Assembly: GCA_029219165.1 (NCBI GenBank)
Contig: JAQXSW010000021.1
Span: forward strand, 1-64,000
From: Oscillospiraceae bacterium
GTDB taxonomy: Bacteria; Bacillota; Clostridia; Oscillospirales; Acutalibacteraceae
DNA length: 64,000 bases
Direction: 5' to 3'
Shown here piece after piece: positions 54,949 through 64,000 of this stretch (positions within the stretch are counted from its first letter, which is position 1; each line of letters starts with the position of its first letter). The notes beneath the pieces were generated by a model. That model was not told where the DNA came from and searched no databases. It saw nothing but the letters and a program-made list of their open reading frames with translations. Both the position numbers and the translations under genes were made by a program.

Positions 54949-57900
54949 TTATTCTACAGATTTAAGTGACTCAACCATTTTAATATTCTTAAGATTGAAA
55001 TGCATGATAAGGTTAACAATTACCGCAAATAGAATTGTTAGAAGTGCTGAGAACAAGAAACTTGTAAAGTCAAGCGTTGTTCCAAATGTAACAGCATCTA
55101 TATCAATTGCAGATACAATGACTCTCTGTAGAGGAACACCAAGGACGAGTCCTAAAACTGTTCCAAAGAATGTAAGAATTATATTCTCACGGTAAATATA
55201 AGCGGATACTTCCCCATCATAGAAACCAAGAACTTTAAGAGTTGCAAGTTCACGTATACGCTCATTTACGTTGATGTTATTGAGGTTATATAAAACTACA
55301 AATGCAAGTGCTGCCGCAGCAATAATAAGAACAACAATAACCATATTCAAACTGTTAATGATATTTTCAAAATTGTTTTGAACAACAGAAGTATAAACTG
55401 AACCGTTAACTTCTTGGAAACTATTTATTTCAGTTTCAAGTTGAACTTTTTCTGCCTTTGTAAGTCCATCTTTTAAGCTTGAATACATATATGTGTACTC
55501 CGGAAGATGCCCGGTTATTTGCTGATAGTATTCCGGGGTCATGTATACATAATGGAATGTATAATTCTTTACAATTGCAGAAACAACAACATCATATGAT
55601 ACAACCTTAGAACCTTCCGTCCACTCAATTGTAATAGTGTCTCCTACATCTGTATCCGTTTTTGCAGCAAACTTTTGAGTTATGATAACACCGTTATTAC
55701 TCAATTCATATGTCTTACCTCGTTTACCAACAAGATTTACAAATTCCGGAAGTTTAGAAGCATCCTCCGGAACAAGAACATCAACCTCAACCTCATTGTC
55801 TGTTCTATCTGAATAGCCTGTGCAAACCTTGAGTTCAGCAAGCATTGAATCTGAAATTCCGGAAATATCATTAATTTCATTGAAAATTTGACTGTCACCT
55901 GTGGTTGGATCCTTAAGTACAACTTGAAGGTCATACTGAGCAATTCCATCCTTACCATATTGGTTATCTATACAAGCACTGACTGAGTCTGACAAGCCAA
56001 ATCCTGCAAGAATAAGAGCAGTACAGCCGCCAATTCCAAGAAGAGTCATAAGGAAACGTTTAAAGTTACGTAGAAGATTTCTAACTGTAACCTTAGATGT
56101 AAAGCTGAGCTTTGACCAAATGAAATCAATGTTCTCAAGGAATACGCGCTTTCCTTCTTTTGGTGGCTTTGGTCTCATAAGGACAGCCGGAACAGACTTA
56201 AGTTCACTTCTACATGCAAAGTAAGCAGCTCCACATGTTGAAATAACAGCAATTCCAAGTGCCAGTACAATATAACCAAAGATATAGTGAATATTCAAAG
56301 ACGGCAAATCATACATGATTCCCCAAGCAGCAAAGAATGCTTTTGGGAATACAACAAATCCTATTGAAATACCAAGAACGGAACCAATGAGCGATGCACT
56401 CAACGCATAAATCATGTACTTCGAAACTATTTCTTTATTGTCATATCCCAATGCTTTCATGGTACCGAGCTGAGTTCTCTCCTCCTCTACCATTCTTGTC
56501 ATTGTAACAAGACAAATAAGTGTTGAAACAATAAAGAAGAATGTTGGAAATACAACAGCAAGAGATTTCATATTGTAGGATGCTGAGCCGTATCCGCTGT
56601 ATCCCGGAGAATCGTTTCTTGTGAATATATTCCAATATGCGTCATCTAAAGAATTTAGAAGGTTACTGGCTTTATCAAGCTGAGCACGAGCAGCTAAAAG
56701 CTGATTGTTAACTGAAGCCTCTGTTTCCGCATACTGCTTTTCATAAGCTTCAAGATTTTTTGAAGCAAGTTCAACCTGAGCTCTTTTTGACTCAAGTTCA
56801 TTTAGAGCAGCTTTATATTCAGCACTTGCTTGAACATCACCCATTTTAAGATCAATGTTTGCATCTTGAAGTGCTGCTTTATATCTATCAAGTTGTGTTT
56901 TAGCCGAAGTAAGCTTTGCATCCGCAGCATTAAGATCAGCCTTTGCCTGTGTAAGCTGAGCATTTGCAGCTTCAAGCTTTGCTTTACTTGCGGAATATTC
57001 ATTTTGTGCTGCGGCAAGGTCAGCCTCTGCTTTCTTTAAATCTTGCTGTTGAGACGCAAGCTCCTCACCAACAAGAATAGCTGCATCTGCGGCTGTGCCC
57101 TGCGCAGTAAGCCCCGCCGCAGCCTCAAGTTTTGCTGCAAGTTCAGGGTTTTCATCACGAACACTATCAGCCATACCTTTTAGGTCTAAATCCTCTAGGT
57201 TTGCATTGTAATTATCCTGTAGTTGCTTTGCAACCTGCTCAGTACTTGATATCATTTTCTTAGTTGATTCTATTTGATACTGAGCAACGGTAATTTCTGT
57301 CTTTGCCTCTTGGAGTCTGTCCTTTGAATTGTTATATTCAGCAAGAGAGGCATCATACTGGGCCTGTTTAGACTTCAAAAGAGCCTCGTAACTTGCAACC
57401 TGTGAATAAAGCGCATTGTACTTTTTAAGTTCAGCTGAATACTTTGAGTTTCCTGCGCTTATTTGATTTTGAGCTGCAGCATATTTACTGTTTATTTCAG
57501 CTTCGGCAGCGGCAAGCATGGCTCCGCCATCTGTTGCTGCAGTCCTAAGTTGTTCAAGTTCAGAATATGCTTCACCAAGTTTTTCTGACGCATAAGCCTC
57601 TGCTCTTGCATATTTTTCTTCACCGGCAAGGATTTTATCCGGAAGGGTTGTGTAAAGGTCAGAAACGGTATAGGCAAGAATTCCATCCGAAGTTTCTCTA
57701 ATACGCTCTACAACAGGTTCAACACAAGCATCATACTCTTTGCTGTATGGCTCATATTGATCTGCACCTTCAACTTCAATATAAGCTTCACTATAATAAT
57801 CAACATTTTCAGTGAAAGCCTCTTTTGGAATGTAAATGAAGTCACCAAGTTTACCGGAACCGGCCGTTGTTGCACCACGCTCAAAAGAAATATAATAAGG

Positions 57901-58518
57901 GGTTTCAACTACACCTACAATTGTAAACTCTGTTGTATTTAGGGAGTAATCCATACTTTCCCCGTCTCCGGACAACTTAATTATTTCTCCGACTTTAAAC
58001 TGATCCGGGGTTGTAAGTTTAGAGTCTGTAACCAAACATTCACCCGGTTCATCAGGCCACTCACCGTCAATAAGAGTAAGCCTGTTTATATATGTAGGAT
58101 CATCTTCTCCGTTTTCAAAGGCTATTGCCTTATCAACATCCAGAGCATAGGCCCTAATTGTAAGTTGAGAGCCATCAATATCTACAAGACCTTCAAATTT
58201 TGGGTCTTCGTCGTCATTTAACATTTCAAGAAGTCCGTCTACAAATTTCTGTCCAACGACGGACCTAACCCCTTCAATTCCACCAATCATGGCAATATCA
58301 TTTTCATAAATACCAATATTTGATTGGATACGGATATCCATAAGATTATTTTCCTGATAATATTCTGATGCTGTGTCAATCATATCCGGATATGCAGCCT
58401 TAAATCCAACAAAAAAGCTGGTGCCAAGAGCAACAATTGCTACCATTGAAATAAAGCGGCTGACGGTTCTTTTAACTGAACGCAGCGTATCAGTTTTATA
58501 CGCTTTTGTCATGTTCAT
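54949..58518 (-). CDS. FtsX-type ABC transporter permease with long extracytoplasmic coiled coil
   Basis: A 1189-residue permease. One transmembrane segment near residues 20-40, an extracytoplasmic MacB-type domain, then a helical Ala/Gln/Lys-rich coiled coil from about 290 to 620, then FtsX membrane blocks (AVVFPTFFFIVSTLICLVTM, later a second set at the C-terminus with VIVVLIIAAAALAFVV). TMKALGYDNKEI and ATLKVLGFYDGEV are the paired coupling motifs of MacB/FtsX permeases. It lies 4 bases after its ATPase. Such systems export peptides/lipoproteins or transmit force; substrate unknown. Confidence 0.88.
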   Translation of the reverse strand: MNMTKAYKTDTLRSVKRTVSRFISMVAIVALGTSFFVGFKAAYPDMIDTASEYYQENNLMDIRIQSNIGIYENDIAMIGGIEGVRSVVGQKFVDGLLEMLNDDEDPKFEGLVDIDGSQLTIRAYALDVDKAIAFENGEDDPTYINRLTLIDGEWPDEPGECLVTDSKLTTPDQFKVGEIIKLSGDGESMDYSLNTTEFTIVGVVETPYYISFERGATTAGSGKLGDFIYIPKEAFTENVDYYSEAYIEVEGADQYEPYSKEYDACVEPVVERIRETSDGILAYTVSDLYTTLPDKILAGEEKYARAEAYASEKLGEAYSELEQLRTAATDGGAMLAAAEAEINSKYAAAQNQISAGNSKYSAELKKYNALYSQVASYEALLKSKQAQYDASLAEYNNSKDRLQEAKTEITVAQYQIESTKKMISSTEQVAKQLQDNYNANLEDLDLKGMADSVRDENPELAAKLEAAAGLTAQGTAADAAILVGEELASQQQDLKKAEADLAAAQNEYSASKAKLEAANAQLTQAKADLNAADAKLTSAKTQLDRYKAALQDANIDLKMGDVQASAEYKAALNELESKRAQVELASKNLEAYEKQYAETEASVNNQLLAARAQLDKASNLLNSLDDAYWNIFTRNDSPGYSGYGSASYNMKSLAVVFPTFFFIVSTLICLVTMTRMVEEERTQLGTMKALGYDNKEIVSKYMIYALSASLIGSVLGISIGFVVFPKAFFAAWGIMYDLPSLNIHYIFGYIVLALGIAVISTCGAAYFACRSELKSVPAVLMRPKPPKEGKRVFLENIDFIWSKLSFTSKVTVRNLLRNFKRFLMTLLGIGGCTALILAGFGLSDSVSACIDNQYGKDGIAQYDLQVVLKDPTTGDSQIFNEINDISGISDSMLAELKVCTGYSDRTDNEVEVDVLVPEDASKLPEFVNLVGKRGKTYELSNNGVIITQKFAAKTDTDVGDTITIEWTEGSKVVSYDVVVSAIVKNYTFHYVYMTPEYYQQITGHLPEYTYMYSSLKDGLTKAEKVQLETEINSFQEVNGSVYTSVVQNNFENIINSLNMVIVVLIIAAAALAFVVLYNLNNINVNERIRELATLKVLGFYDGEVSAYIYRENIILTFFGTVLGLVLGVPLQRVIVSAIDIDAVTFGTTLDFTSFLFSALLTILFAVIVNLIMHFNLKNIKMVESLKSVE

Positions 58519-58522
58519 AAGG

Positions 58523-59224
58523 TTACCACTCTATCCTTTCAATAGGCATTGGATTTTCATTGACTTCCATTTTAACTACCCTACCGCTTCTCATTTGAAT
58601 AACGCGGTCTGCCATTGGGGTAATTGCGGTGTTATGAGTAATTACTACAACCGTCATACCTGTTTCATGACAGGTATCCTGAAGTAATTTAAGTATCTGT
58701 TTACCTGTATTGTAGTCAAGAGCTCCCGTCGGTTCATCACACAAAAGAAGTTTAGGGTTCTTTGCAAGAGCTCTGGCAATTGAAACACGCTGTTGCTCAC
58801 CACCGGAAAGTTGAGCCGGAAAGTTATCCATTCTTTCAGCAAGACCCACACGTTCCAAAACTTTTGAAGGACTGAGTGAAGCCTTGCCAATTTGAGTTGC
58901 AAGCTCAACATTTTCAAGGGCAGTAAGATTCGGAACCAAATTATAAAACTGGAACACAAAACCAACATCATAACGTCTGTATTCAATTAATTTCTTATTG
59001 TTGTATTCATTTACAAGGTCGCCGGCAACACGAACTTTACCGTCATCTGAACTATCCATACCGCCAAGAATGTTAAGCACAGTAGTTTTACCGGCACCAC
59101 TGGCACCTACAATAACACAAAATTCTCCCTGCTCAATGTTAAAAGTAACACCGTCGGCGGCATTAATTACAACCTCACCCATTTTGTATCTTTTATACAC
59201 GGAATCAAATTCAATAAAACTCAT
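58523..59224 (-). CDS. ABC transporter ATP-binding protein (MacB/LolD type)
   Basis: A 233-residue ATPase. Walker [14 protein letters not shown]-loop VFQFYNL, signature [16 protein letters not shown], Walker [13 protein letters not shown] and switch His in VVITHN are complete. The subfamily (GALD after Walker B) pairs with FtsX-like permeases such as the next gene. It follows the DUF4364 gene by 17 bases. Confidence 0.95.
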   Translation of the reverse strand: MSFIEFDSVYKRYKMGEVVINAADGVTFNIEQGEFCVIVGASGAGKTTVLNILGGMDSSDDGKVRVAGDLVNEYNNKKLIEYRRYDVGFVFQFYNLVPNLTALENVELATQIGKASLSPSKVLERVGLAERMDNFPAQLSGGEQQRVSIARALAKNPKLLLCDEPTGALDYNTGKQILKLLQDTCHETGMTVVVITHNTAITPMADRVIQMRSGRVVKMEVNENPMPIERIEW

Positions 59225-59241
59225 ATCTTTTTTCCTTTCTG

Positions 59242-59832
59242 TCAGTCAACCATAAGCGATGCAAGTATTGTTGAATACACACGCGCCGGATCTTCAATAA
59301 AATTGTCTTTTAACTTTTGTGCCTGTGAACTATCCGGAACAAACATTGAAAGTTCCATAAGATTTGTGTCCCCGTCATTCATTGAGAAGGAAACATTATA
59401 TCCGTCACTTACTTGAGTAATTTTCACATCATTTTCTCTTTCATTTCTTTCAATGGTTATAAACTTTATTGCAGATTTCACAGCTTTTTCCTTCACTGTT
59501 TTTGGCAAATCATTCTCAACAACCTCAACAGCACTCTTTCCAATTTCAGTTGCAGAAAGAATTTGTTTTTCTTCAACGAATTCTGAGGAAATACTTCCGT
59601 TTGATATCAAATCAGAAACAGCGTCCATAGCTTCAAAGTAATTTGCAATACCCTGATCTTGCATTATATTTCCAATTTGCTCCATAGAAATAGGCTGATC
59701 TATTGTCTTAAGGAGGTAGCAAATCAACATTTTTATTTCATCTTTATTCCTTAGACCACCCGGCTCAACACCTTCACTCCAAGCATCAAAACCATTAATG
59801 ATTTCCTGTTCTTTTTCGGAATAATCAAACAT
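59242..59832 (-). CDS. DUF4364-family protein
   Basis: A 196-residue protein with the family's N-terminal winged-helix-like segment (NKDEIKMLICYLLKTIDQPISMEQI, then YFEAMDAVSDLISNGSI) and a C-terminal beta-rich half. Found in Clostridia, function unknown, possibly a regulator. The start overlaps the mreB stop by one base. It may control the ABC exporter downstream. Confidence 0.78.
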   Translation of the reverse strand: MFDYSEKEQEIINGFDAWSEGVEPGGLRNKDEIKMLICYLLKTIDQPISMEQIGNIMQDQGIANYFEAMDAVSDLISNGSISSEFVEEKQILSATEIGKSAVEVVENDLPKTVKEKAVKSAIKFITIERNERENDVKITQVSDGYNVSFSMNDGDTNLMELSMFVPDSSQAQKLKDNFIEDPARVYSTILASLMVD

Positions 59833-60884
59833 TAGAAATCCTCCTTTTCTTCTTCTATTGCCAATGAGATATCCTGTCTGGATTTAAACAAGTATCCATT
59901 TTCTGACAGGAAAAATAAATCGCCCAGAACTTTTTCAATTCCGTTTGCCACACAATTTAGAGGGTCATCAGCTACACGAACGTCAACGCCGGTCAGTTCT
60001 GCAATAATCTTATCCATTCCATAAAGAAGTGCAGTTCCCCCTGTTAAAACAATTCCTTCTTTAATAATATCCGAAACAAGTTCAGGAGGGGTCTTTTCAA
60101 AGACGTCCCTTATTGCCTCAAGGATAAGATTAATGTGTTCCCTCATTGCAAGATATGTTTCAGTAGAGGTAATTTCAAAATCTATTGGCATTCCGGTAAA
60201 GTAGTCCTTACCTTTTGCAACCATAACAACTTCTTCTTGACGCAAATATGCACAGCCAACCTGCTTTTTAATTTGTTCAGCGGTAAGTTCACCTACTAAA
60301 ATATCTCTTTCTCTTCTAAGATATCTGACTATTGATTCATTTAAAATATTTCCGGCAACCTTGACTGAATTGGCTATAGCCATAGAGCCCATTGTTATTA
60401 CTGCTATATCAGTTGTTCCGCCACCCATATCAATAATCATTACACCGCTTGGTTGTGAAATTTCAATTCCGGAACCTATTGCGGCGGCAAGTGGCTCCTC
60501 TATAAGACAAGCACGTCCTGCTCCACTGGCAGTAACAACATCTAAAATGGTTCTTCTTTCAAGATTTGTTACTGTACCCGGCATACTGACAATTATATTC
60601 GGTTTAAAGATTTTGTTTCCACATATTTTCTTAATGTAGAATCTTAACATCTGTTCTGTTACAGTGAAGTCGGATACAACGCCGTCTTTCATTGGACGCA
60701 CAACTGTAATTGAGTCAGGGTCCCTTCCTATCATCTTATAAGCGGCCTTTCCCATAGCAATTACTTTGCCGGTGTCATTTTTAAATGCAACTACTGAAGG
60801 TTCGGATAAAACTATGCCTTTTCCCTCAACGCAAGCAATGACTGACGTAGTTCCGAGGTCAATGCCAATATTAATTCCGAGCAT
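59832..60884 (-). CDS. mreB: MreB/Mbl-family actin-like protein
   Basis: A 350-residue bacterial actin. INIGIDLGTTSVIACVEGKG is phosphate-1, MIIDMGGGTTDIAVI phosphate-2, LIEEPLAAAIGSG and VLTGGTALLYGMDKII the connect and adenosine motifs. MreB organises cell-wall elongation. No mreC/mreD follows; DUF4364 and an ABC exporter do instead, so it is probably an extra Mbl-type copy. Upstream 61012-60885 has TATAAT-like bases near 60945 but no clear -35. Confidence 0.92.
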   Translation of the reverse strand: MLGINIGIDLGTTSVIACVEGKGIVLSEPSVVAFKNDTGKVIAMGKAAYKMIGRDPDSITVVRPMKDGVVSDFTVTEQMLRFYIKKICGNKIFKPNIIVSMPGTVTNLERRTILDVVTASGAGRACLIEEPLAAAIGSGIEISQPSGVMIIDMGGGTTDIAVITMGSMAIANSVKVAGNILNESIVRYLRRERDILVGELTAEQIKKQVGCAYLRQEEVVMVAKGKDYFTGMPIDFEITSTETYLAMREHINLILEAIRDVFEKTPPELVSDIIKEGIVLTGGTALLYGMDKIIAELTGVDVRVADDPLNCVANGIEKVLGDLFFLSENGYLFKSRQDISLAIEEEKEDF

Positions 60885-61012
60885 TAATTCAACCTCTATA
60901 TAAAATATTTATTACTTAATTATTTACAAAAAGTCAGAGTATATTATATAGCCTTTAGAGAATAAATAAAATACCTAATTTGATAATTTGTTAATTTTTT
61001 TTGAATAAAAAA

Positions 61013-61045
61013 AAGAGCGTTCGTATTTTTTATACGAACGCTCTT
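61013..61045 (-). terminator. Terminator of the agmatine operon
   Basis: A 14-bp perfect stem AAGAGCGTTCGTAT / ATACGAACGCTCTT, 5-base loop, with TTTTTTTT on the minus strand, 15 bases after arcC. Confidence 0.92.
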
Positions 61046-61060
61046 CTAATTTTTTAGTAA

Positions 61061-62005
61061 TTAAGCAAAGCTTACAACTGTTCCTGTCTTGCCCTCAAGA
61101 GCTTCAACAGCTTTGTCAAGAGAAGTAATGATTGCTTTCTTACCTGGGTTTGCACGAACAAACTTCATACAAGCTTCAACTTTTGGAAGCATACTACCCG
61201 GAGCAAACTGACCCTGAGCAATATACTCAGTAGCCTCTTTAAGACTCATGTGGTCAATATTCTCCTGGTTAGGCTTATTGAAGTTAATTGCAACCTTTTC
61301 AACCTCTGTAAGAATCATAAGTGTATCAGCTTCAACTTGTTCAGCAAGAAGCTCAGCAGCAAAGTCCTTGTCAATAACAGCTGCTACACCTTCAAGTGTA
61401 CCGTCAGCATTTTCAACAACCGGAATACCGCCGCCACCACATGAAATTACTATTGAAGAATCCCAAAGGCTCTTAATAGCATCAATTTCAACAATCTTAC
61501 GAGGAATTGGAGAAGCAACTACGCGTCTCCAGCCACGGCCTGCATCTTCTTTCATTGAATATCCACGCTCAGCTTCAAGAGCTTTAGCTTCATCCTCTGT
61601 GTAGAAAGGACCAATTGGCTTTGTAGGATTTTTAAATCCCGGGTCGTCCTTATCAACAGCAACCTGAGTTGCAACTGTAAGAACCGGATAGTTAATATTT
61701 CTAGTACTAATAGCATACTTGAGAGCCTGTTGAATATGATATCCGATATATCCTTGGCTCATTGCACCACAAACGTCGAATGGCATAGCTGGAGTTACGT
61801 CGTTAGCAGTTTCACTTGCAAGAAGAATTCTGCCAACCTGTGGTCCGTTACCGTGAACAATTGCAACTTCATAGCCGCTCTCTATGATGTTAGCAATATA
61901 TTCACATGTCTTTTTAACTACCTGAAGTTGTCCTTCAGCTGTAGGTGCACTATCCTTTGATTGAAGGGCATTGCCGCCCAAAGCGATAACAATCTTCTGT
62001 GACAT
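61061..62005 (-). CDS. arcC: Carbamate kinase
   Basis: A 314-residue enzyme. IVIALGGNALQ binds phosphate, VHGNGPQVGRI the carbamate region, ISCGGGGIPVV and DKDFAAELLAEQV the nucleotide. It makes ATP and ammonia/CO2 from carbamoyl phosphate released by the preceding carbamoyltransferase. Lies 22 bases after ptcA. The set ends the agmatine deiminase pathway with net ATP. Confidence 0.95.
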   Translation of the reverse strand: MSQKIVIALGGNALQSKDSAPTAEGQLQVVKKTCEYIANIIESGYEVAIVHGNGPQVGRILLASETANDVTPAMPFDVCGAMSQGYIGYHIQQALKYAISTRNINYPVLTVATQVAVDKDDPGFKNPTKPIGPFYTEDEAKALEAERGYSMKEDAGRGWRRVVASPIPRKIVEIDAIKSLWDSSIVISCGGGGIPVVENADGTLEGVAAVIDKDFAAELLAEQVEADTLMILTEVEKVAINFNKPNQENIDHMSLKEATEYIAQGQFAPGSMLPKVEACMKFVRANPGKKAIITSLDKAVEALEGKTGTVVSFA

Positions 62006-62027
62006 AGTTTTATACTTGAGGAATTAA

Positions 62028-63113
62028 TTACTTAATGCCTCTTTCCTCCATGAACATTTCTAACTGCTCTTTAGCTGCAGCAGCCTGAAGCTCTGTAGGA
62101 GCATTTTCTCTCTGATACTGAGTAAGGTAAACAAGAAGACCTCTCATTGCTGTAAGTCTGTTACCAGCCTCTTCCCAGCAGAGTGATACGTCTGAATCAG
62201 CAACTTCATCAGTTACATCTTCACCTCTTGTTGCAGGAAGACAGTGCATGAACTTACAACCAAGGTTTCCAAGCTGCATTAACTCACGGTTAACCTGATA
62301 ATCCTTAAATGTAGCAATACGCTCTTCCTCAGAAAGTTCAGACTCATAAAGTCCATACCAAACATCTGTGTAGATGAAGTCAGCGCCCTTAACAGCTTCT
62401 CTGTCATCTGTAATAAGGAATGAACCGCCAGAAACCTTACAGTTTTCTTCCATAATTTTAATGTAGTCACCGTATGTTACATCTGGTCTCTTGTCGTTAG
62501 CAACCTTAAGAGCATCCTGTACCCACTTGCCTTTTGGTCCGTACTGAACGAAAGTCATACCAAGCTTTGTGCAAAGCATACCAAGTGAAGCACAAACCTG
62601 TGTTCCGTCACCGGCAAATACTACTTTACAATCCTCAAGTTTCTTTCCTCTTGGAAGGTTTTCAAGAATTGTGCAAAGGTCACCGATTTCCTGTGTTGGG
62701 TGGTTCCAGTCTGACATACCGTTGAGTACAGGAATTGTACAAGCATTAGCAAGATCAACTACTGTCTGATGGTCAATAACACGAGCCATAACAATATCAA
62801 TAAGCTCTGAAAGAACCTTACCTGTGTCGCCGATTGTCTCATGGCCACCGAGCTGAATCATACCAGGTCCAAGATACTGAGCATGACCGCCAAGTTGTTC
62901 CATAGCTGTTTCAAAAGAAACACGAGTTCTTGTTGAACCCTGCTGGAAAATCATACCAAGTGTCTTACCCTTAAGAAGTGGAGGGTTGTATCCGTTTTTA
63001 ATGCAGTTCTTAATCTTTAATGAAAGATAAGCAATGTCAAGAATTTCTTCTTTTGTAAAGTTATCTGTTTCAATAAAATGTCTTACGCCGTTTGCGTAAC
63101 CTCTGTTGTCCAT
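62028..63113 (-). CDS. ptcA: Putrescine carbamoyltransferase
   Basis: About 361 residues from ATG 63113 (AAGGAG upstream; the frame is open to 63170). The carbamoyl-phosphate loop [39 protein letters not shown] and [15 protein letters not shown] resemble putrescine carbamoyltransferase (Enterococcus PtcA) more closely than ornithine transcarbamylase, including the C-terminal helix ([15 protein letters not shown]). It splits carbamoylputrescine to putrescine and carbamoyl phosphate. Position between agmatine deiminase and carbamate kinase confirms this. Many pipelines would call it argF. Confidence 0.88.
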   Translation of the reverse strand: MDNRGYANGVRHFIETDNFTKEEILDIAYLSLKIKNCIKNGYNPPLLKGKTLGMIFQQGSTRTRVSFETAMEQLGGHAQYLGPGMIQLGGHETIGDTGKVLSELIDIVMARVIDHQTVVDLANACTIPVLNGMSDWNHPTQEIGDLCTILENLPRGKKLEDCKVVFAGDGTQVCASLGMLCTKLGMTFVQYGPKGKWVQDALKVANDKRPDVTYGDYIKIMEENCKVSGGSFLITDDREAVKGADFIYTDVWYGLYESELSEEERIATFKDYQVNRELMQLGNLGCKFMHCLPATRGEDVTDEVADSDVSLCWEEAGNRLTAMRGLLVYLTQYQRENAPTELQAAAAKEQLEMFMEERGIK

Positions 63114-63202
63114 TTTTCTAGTCTCCTTTTTCAAATTTTTTAGATTTTTAAAAATTCGATTGTTTTCCATCAGTCTCTATTGAGTCTGACTAGACCGTAC
63201 AA

Positions 63203-63308
63203 TCTAATGGGTACAATCACACTCTAAACCTTTGGATAATGCCAAGGTCAATACTCTATAAAAAATTTTTTTAAAAAGTTTGATTTTTGTGAATTGTTAC
63301 CCATTAGA
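63203..63308. repeat. Inverted repeat in the aguA-ptcA gap
   Basis: TCTAATGGGTA (63203-63213) and TACCCATTAGA (63298-63308) are exact reverse complements, extended by CAAT/ATTG with a one-base offset. They bracket the putative ptcA promoter. Confidence 0.6.
63223..63251 (-). promoter_or_regulatory. Putative promoter of ptcA-arcC
   Basis: TTGACC (63246-63251), 17-base spacer and TTTAGA (63223-63228) on the minus strand; the spacer contains a near-palindrome CCTTGG-CATTAT-CCAAAGG. Lies about 110 bases before ATG 63113. Confidence 0.5.
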
Positions 63309-63332
63309 AGTATAAATTTTTGTTAATTTTAA

Positions 63333-64000
63333 TTATTTAGCTTTTGGTTGCTGCTGTGTAATACAGTGAATATTACCGCCACCGTAAGCAACTTCTGTTG
63401 TAAGAACTCCTACAACCTCACGCTCTGGGAATGCAGCCTTAACCTGCTCAACTGCAAGAGCATCGTTTTCATCTCCGTACTGTGGAAGAATGATAGCTCC
63501 GTTTACGATGAGGAAGTTGAGGTAAGAAGCGATTGAAATCTCGCCCTCTTCACGTGGAATAGCACCCTCTGAATAGTCAATAGAAGCTGCATCCTTAAGG
63601 TAGCAAGGTTCCTTAGTTACGCAAAGCTTATGAACCTTAAGTTTACGTCCCTTAGCGTCTGTCTGCTCACAAAGGAACTTGTAAGCAGCCTGAGCCTCTT
63701 TGTAGAATGGATGGTTCTCATCATCTGTGTAAATACAAAGAACTTCACCAGGACGAACGAAACAAGCAACGTCATCAATGTGACCGTTTGTCTCATATGG
63801 GTCAATACCATCTTTTACCCAAATTACTTTTTCACAGTTAAGATATTCCTTAAGGAGTTCCTCAAGTTCTGCCTTTGTCTTATCTGGGTTACGGCTTTCG
63901 TGAAGTAAGCACATTTCAGTTGTAAGACATGTTCCTTCACCGTCAACGTGAATTGAACCACCTTCAAGAACAATACCAGGTCTGTAAGAATCAGCATTAA
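63333..64000 (-). CDS. aguA: Agmatine deiminase, C-terminal part (cut by window edge)
   Basis: The frame is open to the window end: PGIVLEGGSIHVDGEGT and TTEMCLLHESRNP continue upstream of the internal ATG at 63914. Motifs GHIDDVACFV (catalytic His) and the nucleophile Cys in YGGGNIHCITQQQP near the C-terminus are those of peptidyl-arginine-deiminase-fold agmatine deiminase, which makes N-carbamoylputrescine and ammonia. It lies upstream of ptcA and arcC, with a 219-base gap to the ptcA start. The first part is outside the window. Confidence 0.93.
   Translation of the reverse strand, partial: NADSYRPGIVLEGGSIHVDGEGTCLTTEMCLLHESRNPDKTKAELEELLKEYLNCEKVIWVKDGIDPYETNGHIDDVACFVRPGEVLCIYTDDENHPFYKEAQAAYKFLCEQTDAKGRKLKVHKLCVTKEPCYLKDAASIDYSEGAIPREEGEISIASYLNFLIVNGAIILPQYGDENDALAVEQVKAAFPEREVVGVLTTEVAYGGGNIHCITQQQPKAK

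Noticed and set aside
3-64000. CRISPR array, rRNA or tRNA genes
   Set aside because: No regularly spaced repeats and no cloverleaf- or rRNA-like stretches were seen in the intergenic regions.

Overview
The window is AT-rich chromosomal DNA of a spore-forming, low-GC, Gram-positive anaerobe of the class Clostridia (Bacillota). This rests on spo0A and spoIVB, a glutamine synthetase III, the hprK-murB-rapZ-whiA-dnaE-pfkA block, a deo/pdp nucleoside operon, AGGAGG-type ribosome binding sites and frequent TTG/GTG starts. I cannot fix the genus from the sequence alone. I see no rRNA, tRNA, CRISPR array, insertion sequence or prophage.

Layout. 1-4290: a type I restriction-modification locus with hsdM, a half-length hsdS, an oppositely oriented silent hsdS half-gene, a tyrosine recombinase and a second hsdS running off the left edge. 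A perfect 15-bp inverted repeat would let inversion fuse the two hsdS halves in frame, so this is a phase-variable specificity switch. 4512-8920: an argCJBD operon with a clear promoter flanked by two ARG-box-like sites. 8911-11510: an operon of an AbrB-like regulator, a methionine gamma-lyase-family PLP enzyme and a PnuC-like transporter. 11531-15290: glnN-asnB (ammonia assimilation).

15350-26210: two divergent operons of unknown purpose. Leftward: class III aminotransferase, tandem-domain class II aldolase, TetR regulator, FGGY sugar kinase and LMW phosphatase-like protein. Rightward: SCP2-like protein, second class III aminotransferase, split transketolase and second SCP2-like protein. An 18-bp perfect palindrome sits at the leftward promoter. 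The enzymes suggest a pathway that phosphorylates, cleaves, transfers C2 units to, and aminates a sugar-like compound. This is my best candidate for an undescribed system.

26220-33070: M28 membrane peptidase and ThrH, a PC4-like protein, DUF362 protein, lipoprotein, pyridoxamine kinase and an EamA exporter. 33172-33480: a probable small non-coding RNA with its own consensus promoter and terminator and a four-times repeated motif. 33590-37390: Na/Pi cotransporter, then spo0A and spoIVB, here divergent. 37418-46670: hprK-glk-murB-rapZ-whiA-dnaE and pfkA, without yvcK. 46677-48900: an enoate-reductase-type flavoenzyme with a perfect consensus promoter. 48970-54236: nucleoside salvage operon deoC-patatin-deoD-deoB-cdd-pdp. 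54248-60884: MgtC-like protein, an ABC exporter with a long coiled coil, a DUF4364 protein and MreB. 61013-64000: agmatine deiminase pathway (aguA, putrescine carbamoyltransferase, carbamate kinase), with aguA cut by the right edge.
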